NCBI RefSeq assembly: GCF_030272615.1
Contig: NC_081406.1
Location: 477,676,900-477,740,899 of the forward strand
Source: Cryptomeria japonica
Taxonomy: Eukaryota > Streptophyta > Pinopsida > Cupressales > Cupressaceae
DNA length: 64,000 bases
Direction of reading: 5' to 3'
The notes beneath the pieces are model-generated. The model did not search any database. It saw nothing but the letters and a program-made list of their open reading frames with translations, and was not told the DNA's origin. This document shows, piece by piece, positions 53,759-63,913 of this stretch. The translations under genes were made by a program, and so were the position numbers. Position 1 is the first letter of the stretch; every line of letters begins with the position of its first letter.

Positions 53759-55477
53759 ATGACTGCATCTTGTAGTGCAACTCCTTTGGTTGTTGAAATC
53801 ACTGAGTGTGCATGACCAAACTTCAATAATAATCCATTCATTTCAATGAAAGATGATCCTAAGAGTGCATTTTCATTAGTGCCCTATGAAATATTGCATA
53901 TTGAAGACATTAGGATTTACACGTACTGTCCCGTTGAGGAATTGGGAAGCTCACAAATGTTGAATTTGTATAATAATCAGCTAGCCAATAAGAGTTCGGT
54001 GTTGAAACCAAAATTTCAAGGATTGGAAGATAAGGATTCTCCATAGCTCGTTAGGTTTCTAATGTTCTATGAAAAAGAATGGATCTGGTTCATATTGAGC
54101 CAAGTACACGACAAATTCATATGGGTGGACAAGCCCCATAAAATCACCAAGACAATTATTCAAGCTATAACAGGATTATGTGCATCCAAAGAGTTGCAAT
54201 CCTTGAAGGTTGTAAAGAATGACATTGTGACTAATGCAGCTGGGTCAAAATTTAACAAATGGGCAATGACAATTAATGATATCCTAGAGCATGATATTAG
54301 GTTTGCATTAATGGTCATTGGCTATAACATCTATTATTACAACTGAGAAAATTATGTTTTTGATACTGCCATATATGCCACCTATGAAATGGTGAGAGAA
54401 AACAAGAAGTATGATCTTTGTGAGTTGCTCCAGTGTGAGCTTATTAAGAATATAAAGAAGATAAAAGAAAATAAGAAACATCCTTTCAAGTTTAGAACCC
54501 TGATTCTATGCATATTTTTCTACTTCATGAATGAGATTCCAGGTGTTGGGCAGGTGCAGTGGACCTTTGACAGGTATGCAAATTCAGGACTACTTATACA
54601 ATTTTGTGTGACTCTAAGGTCCAGAATAAGAATTTATGGGGTTATTTAAAGAACTTCTAGAAGGAAATGCATGAGAGGGAACAAAATCCCTAAGTCTATA
54701 GTAGAGAAATATCAAGACACCATCTTCTTTATGGTAGATATCGATCAGTGTTTGGTGGAAGCTGTAGAGCCTCAAATGGTATGGATTATGCCAATGGGCT
54801 ATGAGGTCGAAGAATATATTTTGGAACTATATGGAAAAAATATGTTGAGTAAATTGGTGGACCCTAATGAGGAAAGGTTCAGAACATACAAGGAGAAGAG
54901 TCTAAAAATTCATCAGTAGCTCAATAAAATGGTGATCCAAAAGAAAGTGAGGAAGGAGGTAGAGGCTCTTGCAAAGAGCATGGGGATATAAAAAGAAGTG
55001 GTTCGAAAGGATAGAGGAAAATGTTTTCTCTGAGGAGTAGACTGTGAAAAAGGAGACTAAACTGAAAGCACCTAAGCCTAAGCCAAAGCAAACTAGAAGC
55101 ACAACTCCCTCCTCTAGTCTTGCAAAGCCTACAAGCAAGCCTAAATCTTTAGTCAAGCCATTTGATGATATTGAGAAGAAGAGGAAGATAATCAAATTTG
55201 TGACTGTGGATGATAAGGAAACTGAACTAGATGAAGCTTTAAAGGAGGTGAAGGATAAAGCTACTAAAGCCACAAAAGTTGTAAAAGAGAAACCATCTAG
55301 TGGAGCCAAACCTGGTAAGAAATAAAGATATCTAAACTTGATGAGGCATTGAAGAAAGGGAAGCTTGAAGTTAAGCCTCCTATGTCTTTGAGTGAGATTC
55401 TTAATGAGGTTATGAAGAATGGTAACCTGAAGCCATTAGCAGAATGGTATGGCAATTTTCATGAATCTGGCAAAAGA
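53759..55477 (+). pseudogene. Unidentified retroelement-associated ORF in Copia-J
   Basis: From ATG 53759 one frame runs to 54919 with stops near 53813, 54044, 54344, 54647 and 54917. Frameshifts then lead to a Lys-rich tail (55044-55325, KAPKPKPKQTRSTTPSS) and a last block LSEILNEVMKNGNLKPLAEW up to 55477, where Copia-K cuts it. The body is helical-looking with conserved-style blocks: WVDKPHKITKTIIQAITGL, KFNKWAMTINDILEHDIRFA, KFRTLILCIFFYFMNEIPGV and EAVEPQMVWIMPMGYEVEEY. No enzyme motif, zinc finger or signal peptide seen. It looks like a plant transposon-associated protein of unknown role; family not identified. Confidence 0.55.
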
Positions 55478-56080
55478 TGTTGGCAATATTCTAAATTTGG
55501 TTAAGTGTTGTCATTGATGTCAACACTGTATCCCGGTTGGAGACTATCCCAGTTGGATCTATCCCGGTTAGTCTTGGTGATCTTCTTGGTTTTGGTTGTG
55601 ATTTTGATCCGGTATGATTAGATCTTTGGAATCATTTTTGGATGCTTATTCTGATGGTTATATGCTTTCTATATTCTGGTGGTTTCATGTTCTAGTTACC
55701 GGTTGGTTTGTGCCTTCATCAACTTCTAGCATTCCTGGTTAGCTTTACAGGTATGTTGTTTTGGTGACTTGGTCAGTGGATTTTGGGTCTAACTTATGGA
55801 TTCAGTTTTTATCATGTTGAAGGTTCTTCTTGATCATATCATGAGAATTTGGTGACTTTACATTGGATGGCATGTTTTTATGGTGGTCCTATTTGGATCT
55901 GATTAAATTTTCACTGAGGGTTTCTACTGACAAGTGAAGCGTGTTGGATTTTGGTCTTAGCGGAATCCCTGATGGATATAATTGTTTGGTTACTTGATTT
56001 AGGTCCATGGTATGTAATTTAAATGATAATATTGGTCTGATGGTATCATATGATAAATTTTTTGTAATTATGTGTTTATG

Positions 56081-56133
56081 GGTTTAGGGTTTAGCCGACC
56101 TTGTCAACAAGGTTGATGATCTATATTTATAGG
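56081..56133 (+). promoter_or_regulatory. Telo-box and TATA region of the Copia-K LTR
   Basis: GGTTTAGGGTTTAG lies 26 bases before CTATATTTATAGG, with a CCTTG/CAAGG inverted repeat between. The same order occurs in the 3' LTR near 63500-63551, and a shorter telo-like GGGTTTAG with TATA occurs in Copia-G (49798-49845). Confidence 0.55.
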
Positions 56134-56615
56134 TGACGTATTCATGTAATTTGGTATGTGATGGTTATGGTTGGTTAAGTCTGCATTATCAGAGAAATAA
56201 TTATGTGCAAATAAAGTCATATCATATAGGTGAAGGTTGGAAAGGTTTTGTATTGTAGAGAAGACATCAGTGCTTAACTGGAATTGTATCAGGCATTATT
56301 AGATGCTACTTTCACAGTTCATTGCTTTCCAGATTGTAGTCCGATGTTTATGTAATTTAGTGAGACTTCCCTTTATGATGAGCAATGCGCTCTAGGTTGT
56401 TGGCAATCTGCATGTGCAGACCCCATTGTAATTATTCATAATACTACTACAGAGTATTCATCTGATTGTGGGTAGGATTTCCCACCACGGTTTTTCTCTT
56501 TCCGAGTTTTCCACGTCAAAACATTGGTGTTATGTGTGTTGTGCTTTTATATTATATTATTCATTAAGTTGTGCTCCAGTATAAGGTTTATAATTGAATT
56601 GATTGTTGTTACTGT

Positions 56616-56650
56616 TAGTAAACTAATTCACCCCCTCTCTTAGTTTACTA
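56616..56650 (+). other. C-rich loop hairpin, Copia-K LTR
   Basis: TAGTAAACTAA (56616-56626) pairs perfectly with TTAGTTTACTA (56640-56650) around TTCACCCCCTCTC. 22 bases before the LTR end. Repeated at 58326-58360 in the duplication. Confidence 0.88.
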
Positions 56651-56673
56651 TCAGTATCAGTACATTCCAACAA

Positions 56674-56686
56674 TTGGTATCAAAGT
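56674..56686 (+). promoter_or_regulatory. Primer-binding site of Copia-K
   Basis: TTGGTATCAAAGT, a variant of the Met-tRNA site, one base after the LTR. A second copy is at 58384-58396 in the duplication. Confidence 0.85.
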
Positions 56687-56727
56687 GAGGTCCTCTTTGC
56701 AAAAGATTAACCGCTTGAGGAGATCCG

Positions 56728-57569
56728 ATGGCAACTGCATCAAGTTCTACATTCAATCCTTATTGGAAGGAGAGTCCCAGATTTGATGGTACAATTTACA
56801 AGATATGGAAGGAGCAAATGAAGATTCATGTCATATGTCTCAGAGTCGAAGTTTGGGAGATAGTGGAGAAAGGGTATAACCTCATGATCCTAACTCTGGA
56901 ACACCGGGACCTGCTGATGAACAGAAGAGAGCTGAAAATGACGTGAGAGAAAAAGAAGCATTGTTAAGTGCCCTATCTGATGAAAATATATTGAATGTCA
57001 TAGAGTTGGAGAATGCTAAGCTAATCTTAACAAAGCTTGAAAATATTTATGAAGGTGACCAAGCTGTGAAGATTGTAAAACTTGAAGGTTTCTGGGTAAG
57101 GTATGAAACTTTAAAGATGGAAGAAGATGAGAAGATAAGTTTTTTCATGGATAGAGTCAATGAGATTATCATGGGCACCAAATGTTGTGGTGGATCTGTC
57201 AGTGAAGATGAAATAGTGTCAAAGGTTCTAAGAGTTCTACCTCCAGCTTACAAAATGAAGGCTATTGCTATCAATGAACTCTGGACAATGTCAAGTACCC
57301 CTGTGACCAGAGATACATTACTTGGGAAATTGAGTGCTTTTGAACTTGAAGATCTTGGAGATTAGAGTGCTGCTAAAACTGAGACTGCATTTAGAGCATT
57401 TGGCTCTAGTAAACAAAAGATAGATTGGAAAGAGATGTATGCTAAGGATATGGAGGAAATTGAGAAAGAAGAAAGAGAGCTTGAAGAGTTGGAATCCCTG
57501 ATTGCTATAAGAATTCCTAAAGGACTAGATAGAAGTAAGTATGAAGGAAAAGTCCCTTTTAAATGTAAA
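56728..57569 (+). pseudogene. gag: Copia-K gag, first (truncated) copy
   Basis: MATASSSTFNPYWKESPRFD starts at 56728; a stop follows after 72 codons, and a shifted frame (56943-57365) carries the UBN2-type gag domain (LLSALSDENILNVIELENAK, then RYETLKMEEDEKISFFMDRV). A stop at 57363 precedes a third block in another phase (57435-57569). The copy ends at KVPFKC, just before the zinc knuckle, where the duplicated LTR text starts. Confidence 0.88.
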
Positions 57570-58382
57570 ACATTGGATGGCATGTTTTTATGGTGGTCCT
57601 ATTTGGATCTGATTAAATTTTCACTGAGGGTTTCTACTGACAAGTGAAGCGTGTTGGATTTTGGTCTTAGCGGAATCCCTGATGGATATAATTGTTTGGT
57701 TACTTGATTTAGGTCCATGGTATGTAATTTAAATGATAATATTGGTCTGATGGTATCATATGATAAATTTTTTGTAATTATGTGTTTATGGGTTTAGGGT
57801 TTAGCCGACCTTGTCAACAAGGTTGATGATCTATATTTATAGGTGACGTATTCATGTAATTTGGTATGTGATGGTTATGGTTGGTTAAGTCTGCATTATC
57901 AGAGAAATAATTATGTGCAAATAAAGTCATATCATATAGGTGAAGGTTGGAAAGGTTTTGTATTGTAGAGAAGACATCAGTGCTTAACTGGAATTGTATC
58001 AGGCATTATTAGATGCTACTTTCACAGTTCATTGCTTTCCAGATTGTAGTCCGATGTTTATGTAATTTAGTGAGACTTCCCTTTATGATGAGCAATGCGC
58101 TCTAGGTTGTTGGCAATCTGCATGTGCAGACCCCATTGTAATTATTCATAATACTACTACAGAGTATTCATCTGATTGTGGGTAGGATTTCCCACCACGG
58201 TTTTTCTCTTTCCGAGTTTTCCACGTCAAAACATTGGTGTTATGTGTGTTGTGCTTTTATATTATATTATTCATTAAGTTGTGCTCCAGTATAAGGTTTA
58301 TAATTGAATTGATTGTTGTTACTGTTAGTAAACTAATTCACCCCCTCTCTTAGTTTACTATCAGTATCAGTACATTCCAACA
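57570..58382 (+). repeat. 5'-truncated LTR copy within the Copia-K duplication
   Basis: The last 813 bp of the LTR, identical by eye to 55860-56672, including the TATA region and C-rich hairpin, ending CATTCCAACA. Confidence 0.92.
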
Positions 58383-58437
58383 ATTGGTATCAAAGTGAGG
58401 TCCTCTTTGCAAAAGATTAACCGCTTGAGGAGATCCG

Positions 58438-59678
58438 ATGGCAACTGCATCAAGTTCTACATTCAATCCTTATTGGAAGGAGAGTCCCAGATTTGATGGT
58501 ACAATTTACAAGATATGGAAGGAGCAAATGAAGATTCATGTCATATGTCTCAGAGTCGAAGTTTGGGAGATAGTGGAGAAAGGGTATAACCTCATGATCC
58601 TAACTCTGGAACACCGGGACCTGCTGATGAACAGAAGAGAGCTGAAAATGACGTGAGAGAAAAAGAAGCATTGTTAAGTGCCCTATCTGATGAAAATATA
58701 TTGAATGTCATAGAGTTGGAGAATGCTAAGCTAATCTTAACAAAGCTTGAAAATATTTATGAAGGTGACCAAGCTGTGAAGATTGTAAAACTTGAAGGTT
58801 TCTGGGTAAGGTATGAAACTTTAAAGATGGAAGAAGATGAGAAGATAAGTTTTTTCATGGATAGAGTCAATGAGATTATCATGGGCACCAAATGTTGTGG
58901 TGGATCTGTCAGTGAAGATGAAATAGTGTCAAAGGTTCTAAGAGTTCTACCTCCAGCTTACAAAATGAAGGCTATTGCTATCAATGAACTCTGGACAATG
59001 TCAAGTACCCCTGTGACCAGAGATACATTACTTGGGAAATTGAGTGCTTTTGAACTTGAAGATCTTGGAGATTAGAGTGCTGCTAAAACTGAGACTGCAT
59101 TTAGAGCATTTGGCTCTAGTAAACAAAAGATAGATTGGAAAGAGATGTATGCTAAGGATATGGAGGAAATTGAGAAAGAAGAAAGAGAGCTTGAAGAGTT
59201 GGAATCCCTGATTGCTATAAGAATTCCTAAAGGACTAGATAGAAGTAAGTATGAAGGAAAAGTCCCTTTTAAATGTTTTTCATGCAATAAGATCGGTCAT
59301 TTTGCATCTAGATGTCTTGAAAGAGATGCTAGGAATCATGAAAGATTTGTGAGGAATTATAAGACTAATCTTGAATATCAAAGAAGACCTAGATTTAGAA
59401 GAAATAAGGATAAATCATGTTATTATGTTGGTGATGATGATGGTATTTCTGATGATGATGATGCTGAACCGATGAATGGATCTAGAAATGGTGCCTCATT
59501 CAGCAAAGATTGGGTCTTTATTGCTGTCAAGGATTATTCTTTGGAATTTGTCATTGAAGCAACACATACTGAGGAAAAGGTATTGGCTGCTAAAATTGAA
59601 GAAAAGGATGAATGGGTTATAGATAGTGGATGCTCACATCACATGATTGGTGACAGAAGAAAGTTCTTATCGTTGTAA
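58438..59678 (+). pseudogene. gag: Copia-K gag (second copy) and protease start
   Basis: Same text as the first copy to 59276, with the same stop and frameshift, then the zinc knuckle CFSCNKIGHFASRC, a basic linker, an acidic Asp run (DDDGISDDDDAE), and the protease active site WVIDSGCSHHMIGDRRKF, in which the catalytic D-S-G is kept. A stop at 59676 follows LSL. The protease continues in phase (EFDGGLLRFGDNKA). Confidence 0.9.
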
Positions 59679-60790
59679 GAATTTGATGGTGGATTACTCA
59701 GATTTGGAGACAACAAGGCATGTAGGATCAAAGGCAAAGGAACAATATCATTGGATGGTAAGACTAATAGTGATAATGTTTATTATGTTGAAGGATTAAA
59801 GCATAATATTTTAAGTGTAGGTCATATGGTGGATAGAGGATTTCATTTGCAATTTAAAGATGGAAAATGAAAGATCATTAGTAAATCTGGATTGGAGATT
59901 GCTTCCGGAACTCAGACTAAAGGTAATATCTTTCATTTGAACTCCGATGAGAAGGCTTGCTTGATTGCTCAAATTGATGAAATTTGGTTATGACATAAGA
60001 GGATGTGTCATGTTAATTTTGATTGCATAGTAGAGATCAGTTCAATACTGGCTGTCAGAGATTTGCCTAAGATTGTTAAACCTCATAATCTGGTATGTAG
60101 AGAATGTCAAATGGGTAAGCAAGTTAGAACTTCTTTCAGAAGTGTACATGCTAAATCTAATGAAATTCTTGATCTTATTCATACTGTTTTGTGTGGACCG
60201 GCAAGGACTAAAATTTTTCAAGGTGATAGATATTTTATGTTACTTATTGATGACTATTCTAGAATGATGTGGGTGGCATTTTTGAAAGAGAAATCTGGAC
60301 CTTTTGAGAAATCCAAAATCTTTAAGGCTATTGTTGAGACTGAGATAGGACTAAAGATAAAGTTATTAAGATCAGATCATGGTGGTGAGTTTACATCCGA
60401 TGAGTTTAACAACTTTTGTGAAATGAATGGTATTAGGAGACAACTTTCTGCACCTAGGACTCCATAGCATAACGAATTGGTGGAAAGGAAGAACAAAACA
60501 ATTTTGGATGCAACAAAAACTATGATGACTGAAGCTAAATTACTTGATATCTATTGGAGAGAGACTCTCAATACCATCATATACACTTTAAAAAAAGTAC
60601 ACATTAAAGGTGATACTAGTAAGACTCCTTATGAATTATGGTTTGGTCATACTCCTACTGTCAGATATTTTAGAATTTTTGGAAGAAAATGTTACATTAG
60701 AAGAGATGATGCATTAGGAAAGTTTGATCCTAGAAGTGATGAAGGAATATTTTTGGGTTATTCTACTAGGAGAAAATCATACAGATGTTA
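59679..60790 (+). pseudogene. int: Copia-K protease end, GAG-pre-integrase and integrase
   Basis: RFGDNKACRIKGKGTISLDG and GLKHNILSVGHMVDRGF (protease end), then HKRMCHVNF and LVCRECQMGKQ (zinc region). In the core the first catalytic Asp is lost (LIHTVLCGP, usually HTDLCGP); D in LRSDHGGEF and E in ELVERKNKTI remain. A stop replaces Gln before HNELVE. The segment ends with FLGYSTRRKSYRCY at 60792. Stops also occur near 59869, 59992 and 60465. Integration activity is not expected. Confidence 0.88.
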
Positions 60791-61082
60791 TTAAAAAAGA
60801 TTAAATAGGATAATGGAAAGCATAAATGTCAAGGTGGATGAGCATGACAGCAATTAGATCAGAGCATATGATTATGGACCAAAAGATGAATTTATTAGAC
60901 CTGAACTAGTAATGCAAGAATCAGTTCATAATAGTGAACTAGTGACACCGATAGCATTAGAAAATTCAACAATGACAGACGAATAGCAGAATGAGTCAGT
61001 AAATCAAGAAAATTCAAAGACTCCCAGGTATGTAAAGCTAAATCATTTTGAAGATCAAATTATTGGAGATAAAAGGAAACGT
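60791..61082 (+). other. Copia-K integrase-RT linker
   Basis: Acidic linker text with three stops (near 60794, 60856 and 60985), then PRYVKLNHFEDQIIG. No further motif. Confidence 0.6.
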
Positions 61083-62623
61083 GTGATGACTAGGAGAAGG
61101 TTAGCTACTAAAGAGGGATGTTTAATTTCTCATATTGAACTAGAATCATTTATTGAAGCAAGTAAGGATGAAAATTGGATAAAAGCAATGGAAGAGGAAT
61201 TAGATCAGATTGAAAAGAATAAGACATGGGAACTTGTACATAGACCTAAACACAAGAACATTATTGGAACTGAATGGGTTTTCAAGAACAAATTGAATAA
61301 GGAAGGTCAATTTGTAAGGAACAAGGATAGATTGGTTTGGAAGAGTTATTCACAGGAAGAAGGAATTGATTATGGGGAAACTTATGGCCCAGTTGCTAGA
61401 ATTGAAGCGGTAAGACTTTTTCTTGCTTATGCTGCACACAAGAACTACAAAGTATATCAGATGGATGTTAAATATGCATTTATGAATGAAGATCTTGAAG
61501 AGGAATTTTACATTGAACAATCTGATGGATTTTATTTATTAGAAGACAAGGACATGGTTTGCAGATTGAAGAAAGCTTATATGGACTAAAACAGGCCCCT
61601 AGAGCATGGTATGCTAGATTGGATAAGTATCTTTCAAAGCTTGGTTTTAGTAAAGGTAATGCTGATACTAACTTATATTACAAAATTAAACATGGTGACA
61701 TATTGATTATTGAAGTCTCTATGGATGATATCATTTTTAAAGGAGAAGAAGGTCTATGCATGAAATTTGCTAATGATATGAAGAATGAATTTGAAATGTC
61801 TATTATTGGTGAGATGATTTTTTTCTTAGGTTTGCAGATTACTCAGACTGATAAAGGTATTTTTATTTGTCAAAATAAGTATGTGAAGGAGTTACTTAGG
61901 AAATTTGGACTTGAAAATTCTAAACCTATCGGTACTCCTATGATAAACGATTGCAAATTATCAAATGATGATGAATCACCTAAAGTGACCCTGAGCAGAT
62001 ACAAATCAATGATTGGTGGTTTGTTATATTTAACTCAAACAAGACTTGATATAATGAATGATGTTTGTATTTATTCTAGATTTCAGGTAGATCATAGAGA
62101 AACTTATGATATTGTTGTCAAGAGGATATTAAGATATTTGGGAAATACAACAAACTTTGGGTTATGGTATCTAAAGAATGATGAATTCACATTATGTTCA
62201 TATAGAGATTCTAATTGGGAAGGAGATGTGGATGACCAGAAGAGAACTACTAGTGGTGCATTCTTTCTTGGGAAGAAGTTGGTTTCATGGCTTAGTAATA
62301 AACAATCATGCACTTCATTGTCTATAGCTAAAGTAGAATATGTTGTAGCTGCTACCAATTGTACTCAGATTTTATGGATAAAACAAATGTTAAAGGATAT
62401 AAGGGTAAGTTATGATTATCCTATTGTTATTCAGTCTGATAATACCGGTGCTATTGATATGTCAAAGAATTTGGCATTTCATTCCAAATCAAAACACATT
62501 TCAATAAGGTATAATTTATTGAAGAAAAAGATTCAAGAAAAGGAAGTCAGATTGATTTATGTGCCTACTAAGGAGAAGATTGCATATATTCTAACAAAAA
62601 CATTGCCTAAAGCCACTTTTTAA
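61083..62623 (+). pseudogene. rt: Copia-K reverse transcriptase and RNase H
   Basis: The first frame (61083-61589) has DENWIKAMEEELDQIEKNKT, WVFKNKLNKEGQF, YGPVARIEAVRLFLAYAAH and VYQMDVKYAFMNEDLEEEF. One frameshift near 61570 leads to [20 protein letters not shown]. The catalytic block reads EVSMDDIIFKG; both Asp are kept but the usual residue before them is changed. FLGLQITQTDKG and GGLLYLTQTRLDIMNDV follow, then RNase H: DSNWEGDVDDQKRTTSGAFF, SIAKVEYVVAATNC, VIQSDNTGAIDMSK and HISIRYNLLKKKI, stop at 62621. Only one frameshift breaks it. Confidence 0.92.
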
Positions 62624-62869
62624 TGTCTCATAAATCAATTGGGGGTTACCAGACCTCTAGAATGGTACTACTACTCAGGGGGAGTAGTTAGTTGTTTGGT
62701 TCAGTACTCTTGGTTTAGTATCCATCCTTTGTCATTGATGTCAAAGGGGGAGAAGGAATTCATGTGAAAACTACTAGATCTTTTCATGGTGTTTTGGATA
62801 TTGTTGCCATTCATTGACACTTGGATGTTTTTCACATTCAGTGTTGCCATCAATGCCAAAGGGGGAGAT
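62624..62869 (+). other. Copia-K 3' untranslated region with three purine tracts
   Basis: TCAGGGGGAGTAG (62677-62689), CAAAGGGGGAGAAG (62742-62755) and CCAAAGGGGGAGAT (62856-62869); the last adjoins the LTR. The second is preceded by CCTTTGTCATTGATGTCAAA, which can fold as a hairpin. Confidence 0.8.
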
Positions 62870-63913
62870 TATTGGCAATATGTTGGATTTGGTTAAGTGT
62901 TGTCATTAATATCAACACTATATCCCAGTTGGAGACTATCCTGGCTAGTCTAGGTGATCTTCTTGGTTATGGTTGTGATTTTGATCTAGTATGATCAGAT
63001 CTCTGGAATTAGTTTTGGATGCTTATTTTGATGGTTATATGCTTTCTATATTCTTTTAGTTTCATGTTTTGGTTATCACTTTTGGTATTTCCAGTTACCG
63101 GTTGGTTTGTGCCTTTATTGACTAGCTTTTGGATTTACCGACTTTTGGCATTCTCAGTTAGCTTTACCAGCATGCTGTTTTGGTGACTTGGTTAGTGGAT
63201 TTTGGGTCCAGCTTATGGATTCAGTTTCTATCATGTTGAAGGTGATTCTTGATCATATCCCAAGCATTTGGTGACTTTGCATTAGATGGCATGATGTTAT
63301 GGTGGTCCTATTTGGATCAGGTAAACTTTCACTGAGGGTTTCTATCGACAAGTGAAGCATGTTGGATTTTAGTCTTAGTAGAATCCCCGATGGATATAAT
63401 TGTTTGGTTACTTGATTTAGGTCCATGCTATGTAATGTAAATCATAATATTGGTCTGGTGGTATCATGTGATGGAATTTATGTAATTATGGGTTTATGGG
63501 TTTAGGGTTTAGCTGACTTTGTCAACAATGTTGATGATATATATTTATAGGTGACTTATTCATGTAATTTGGTATGCGATGGATATGGTTGGTTAAGTCT
63601 GCATTATTAGAGAAAGGATTGTGTGTGATTAAAGTCATATCATTCAGGTGAAGGTTGGAAAGGTTTTGTATTGTAGAGAATATATTAGTGCTTAACCAAA
63701 ACTGTATCGGACATTAGTAGATGCTACTTTCACAATTTATTGCTTTCCGAATTGTAGTCTAATGTTTATGTAAGTCGGTGAGACTTCCCTTTGTGATGAG
63801 AAATGCACTCTAGGCTAGTGGTGTTTTTGCATGTGCATACCCCATTGTAATTATTCATAATATTACTGCAGAGTATTCATCTGATTGTGGGTAGGGTTTC
63901 CGACCATGGTTTT
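62870..63913 (+). repeat. 3' LTR of Copia-K, cut by Copia-L
   Basis: It starts TATTGGCAATATG (the TG start mutated) and aligns along its length with the 5' LTR up to CCATGGTTTTT, where new LTR text begins. About 150 bp of the LTR end are displaced beyond the window. Confidence 0.9.

Larger units (their letters stand above)
51002..55477 (+). mobile_element. Copia-J: element with LTR, gag and an unidentified ORF
   Basis: 5' LTR, Met-tRNA-type primer site, gag (coiled coil plus four zinc knuckles), then an unrelated basic-tailed ORF. No protease, integrase or RT is visible before Copia-K interrupts it at 55478. The rest would lie beyond the window. It may be a non-autonomous copia derivative in which the ORF replaced pol, or the ORF may precede a pol that is out of view. 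Confidence 0.65.
55478..56672 (+). repeat. 5' LTR of Copia-K, 1,195 bp
   Basis: TGTTGGCAATATTC to CATTCCAACA. Telomere-like GGTTTAGGGTTTAG at 56081-56094, TATA-like CTATATTTATAGG at 56121-56133, hairpin AGTGTTG / CAACACT near 55505-55528, C-rich hairpin at 56616-56650. Confidence 0.93.
55860..59279 (+). repeat. 1,710-bp tandem duplication (LTR end, primer site, gag)
   Basis: Unit 1 is 55860-57569 and unit 2 is 57570-59279, offset exactly 1,710. Every line compared is identical, and the two gag frames translate identically. At the joint, gag text (TTTAAATGT) passes through AAA into LTR text (ACATTGGATGG). After unit 2 gag continues normally into the zinc knuckle. Confidence 0.93.
55478..63913 (+). 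mobile_element. Copia-K: near-complete Ty1/copia element with internal duplication
   Basis: 5' LTR, primer site, gag, then a tandem copy of LTR end plus primer site plus gag, followed by protease, integrase, RT, RNase H, purine tracts and 3' LTR. Inserted into the Copia-J ORF; the left target would be AAAGA (55473-55477). The LTRs differ at about 9 of the first 65 positions, so the element is old. The 3' LTR is cut at 63914 by Copia-L. Close relative of Copia-G. Confidence 0.92.
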
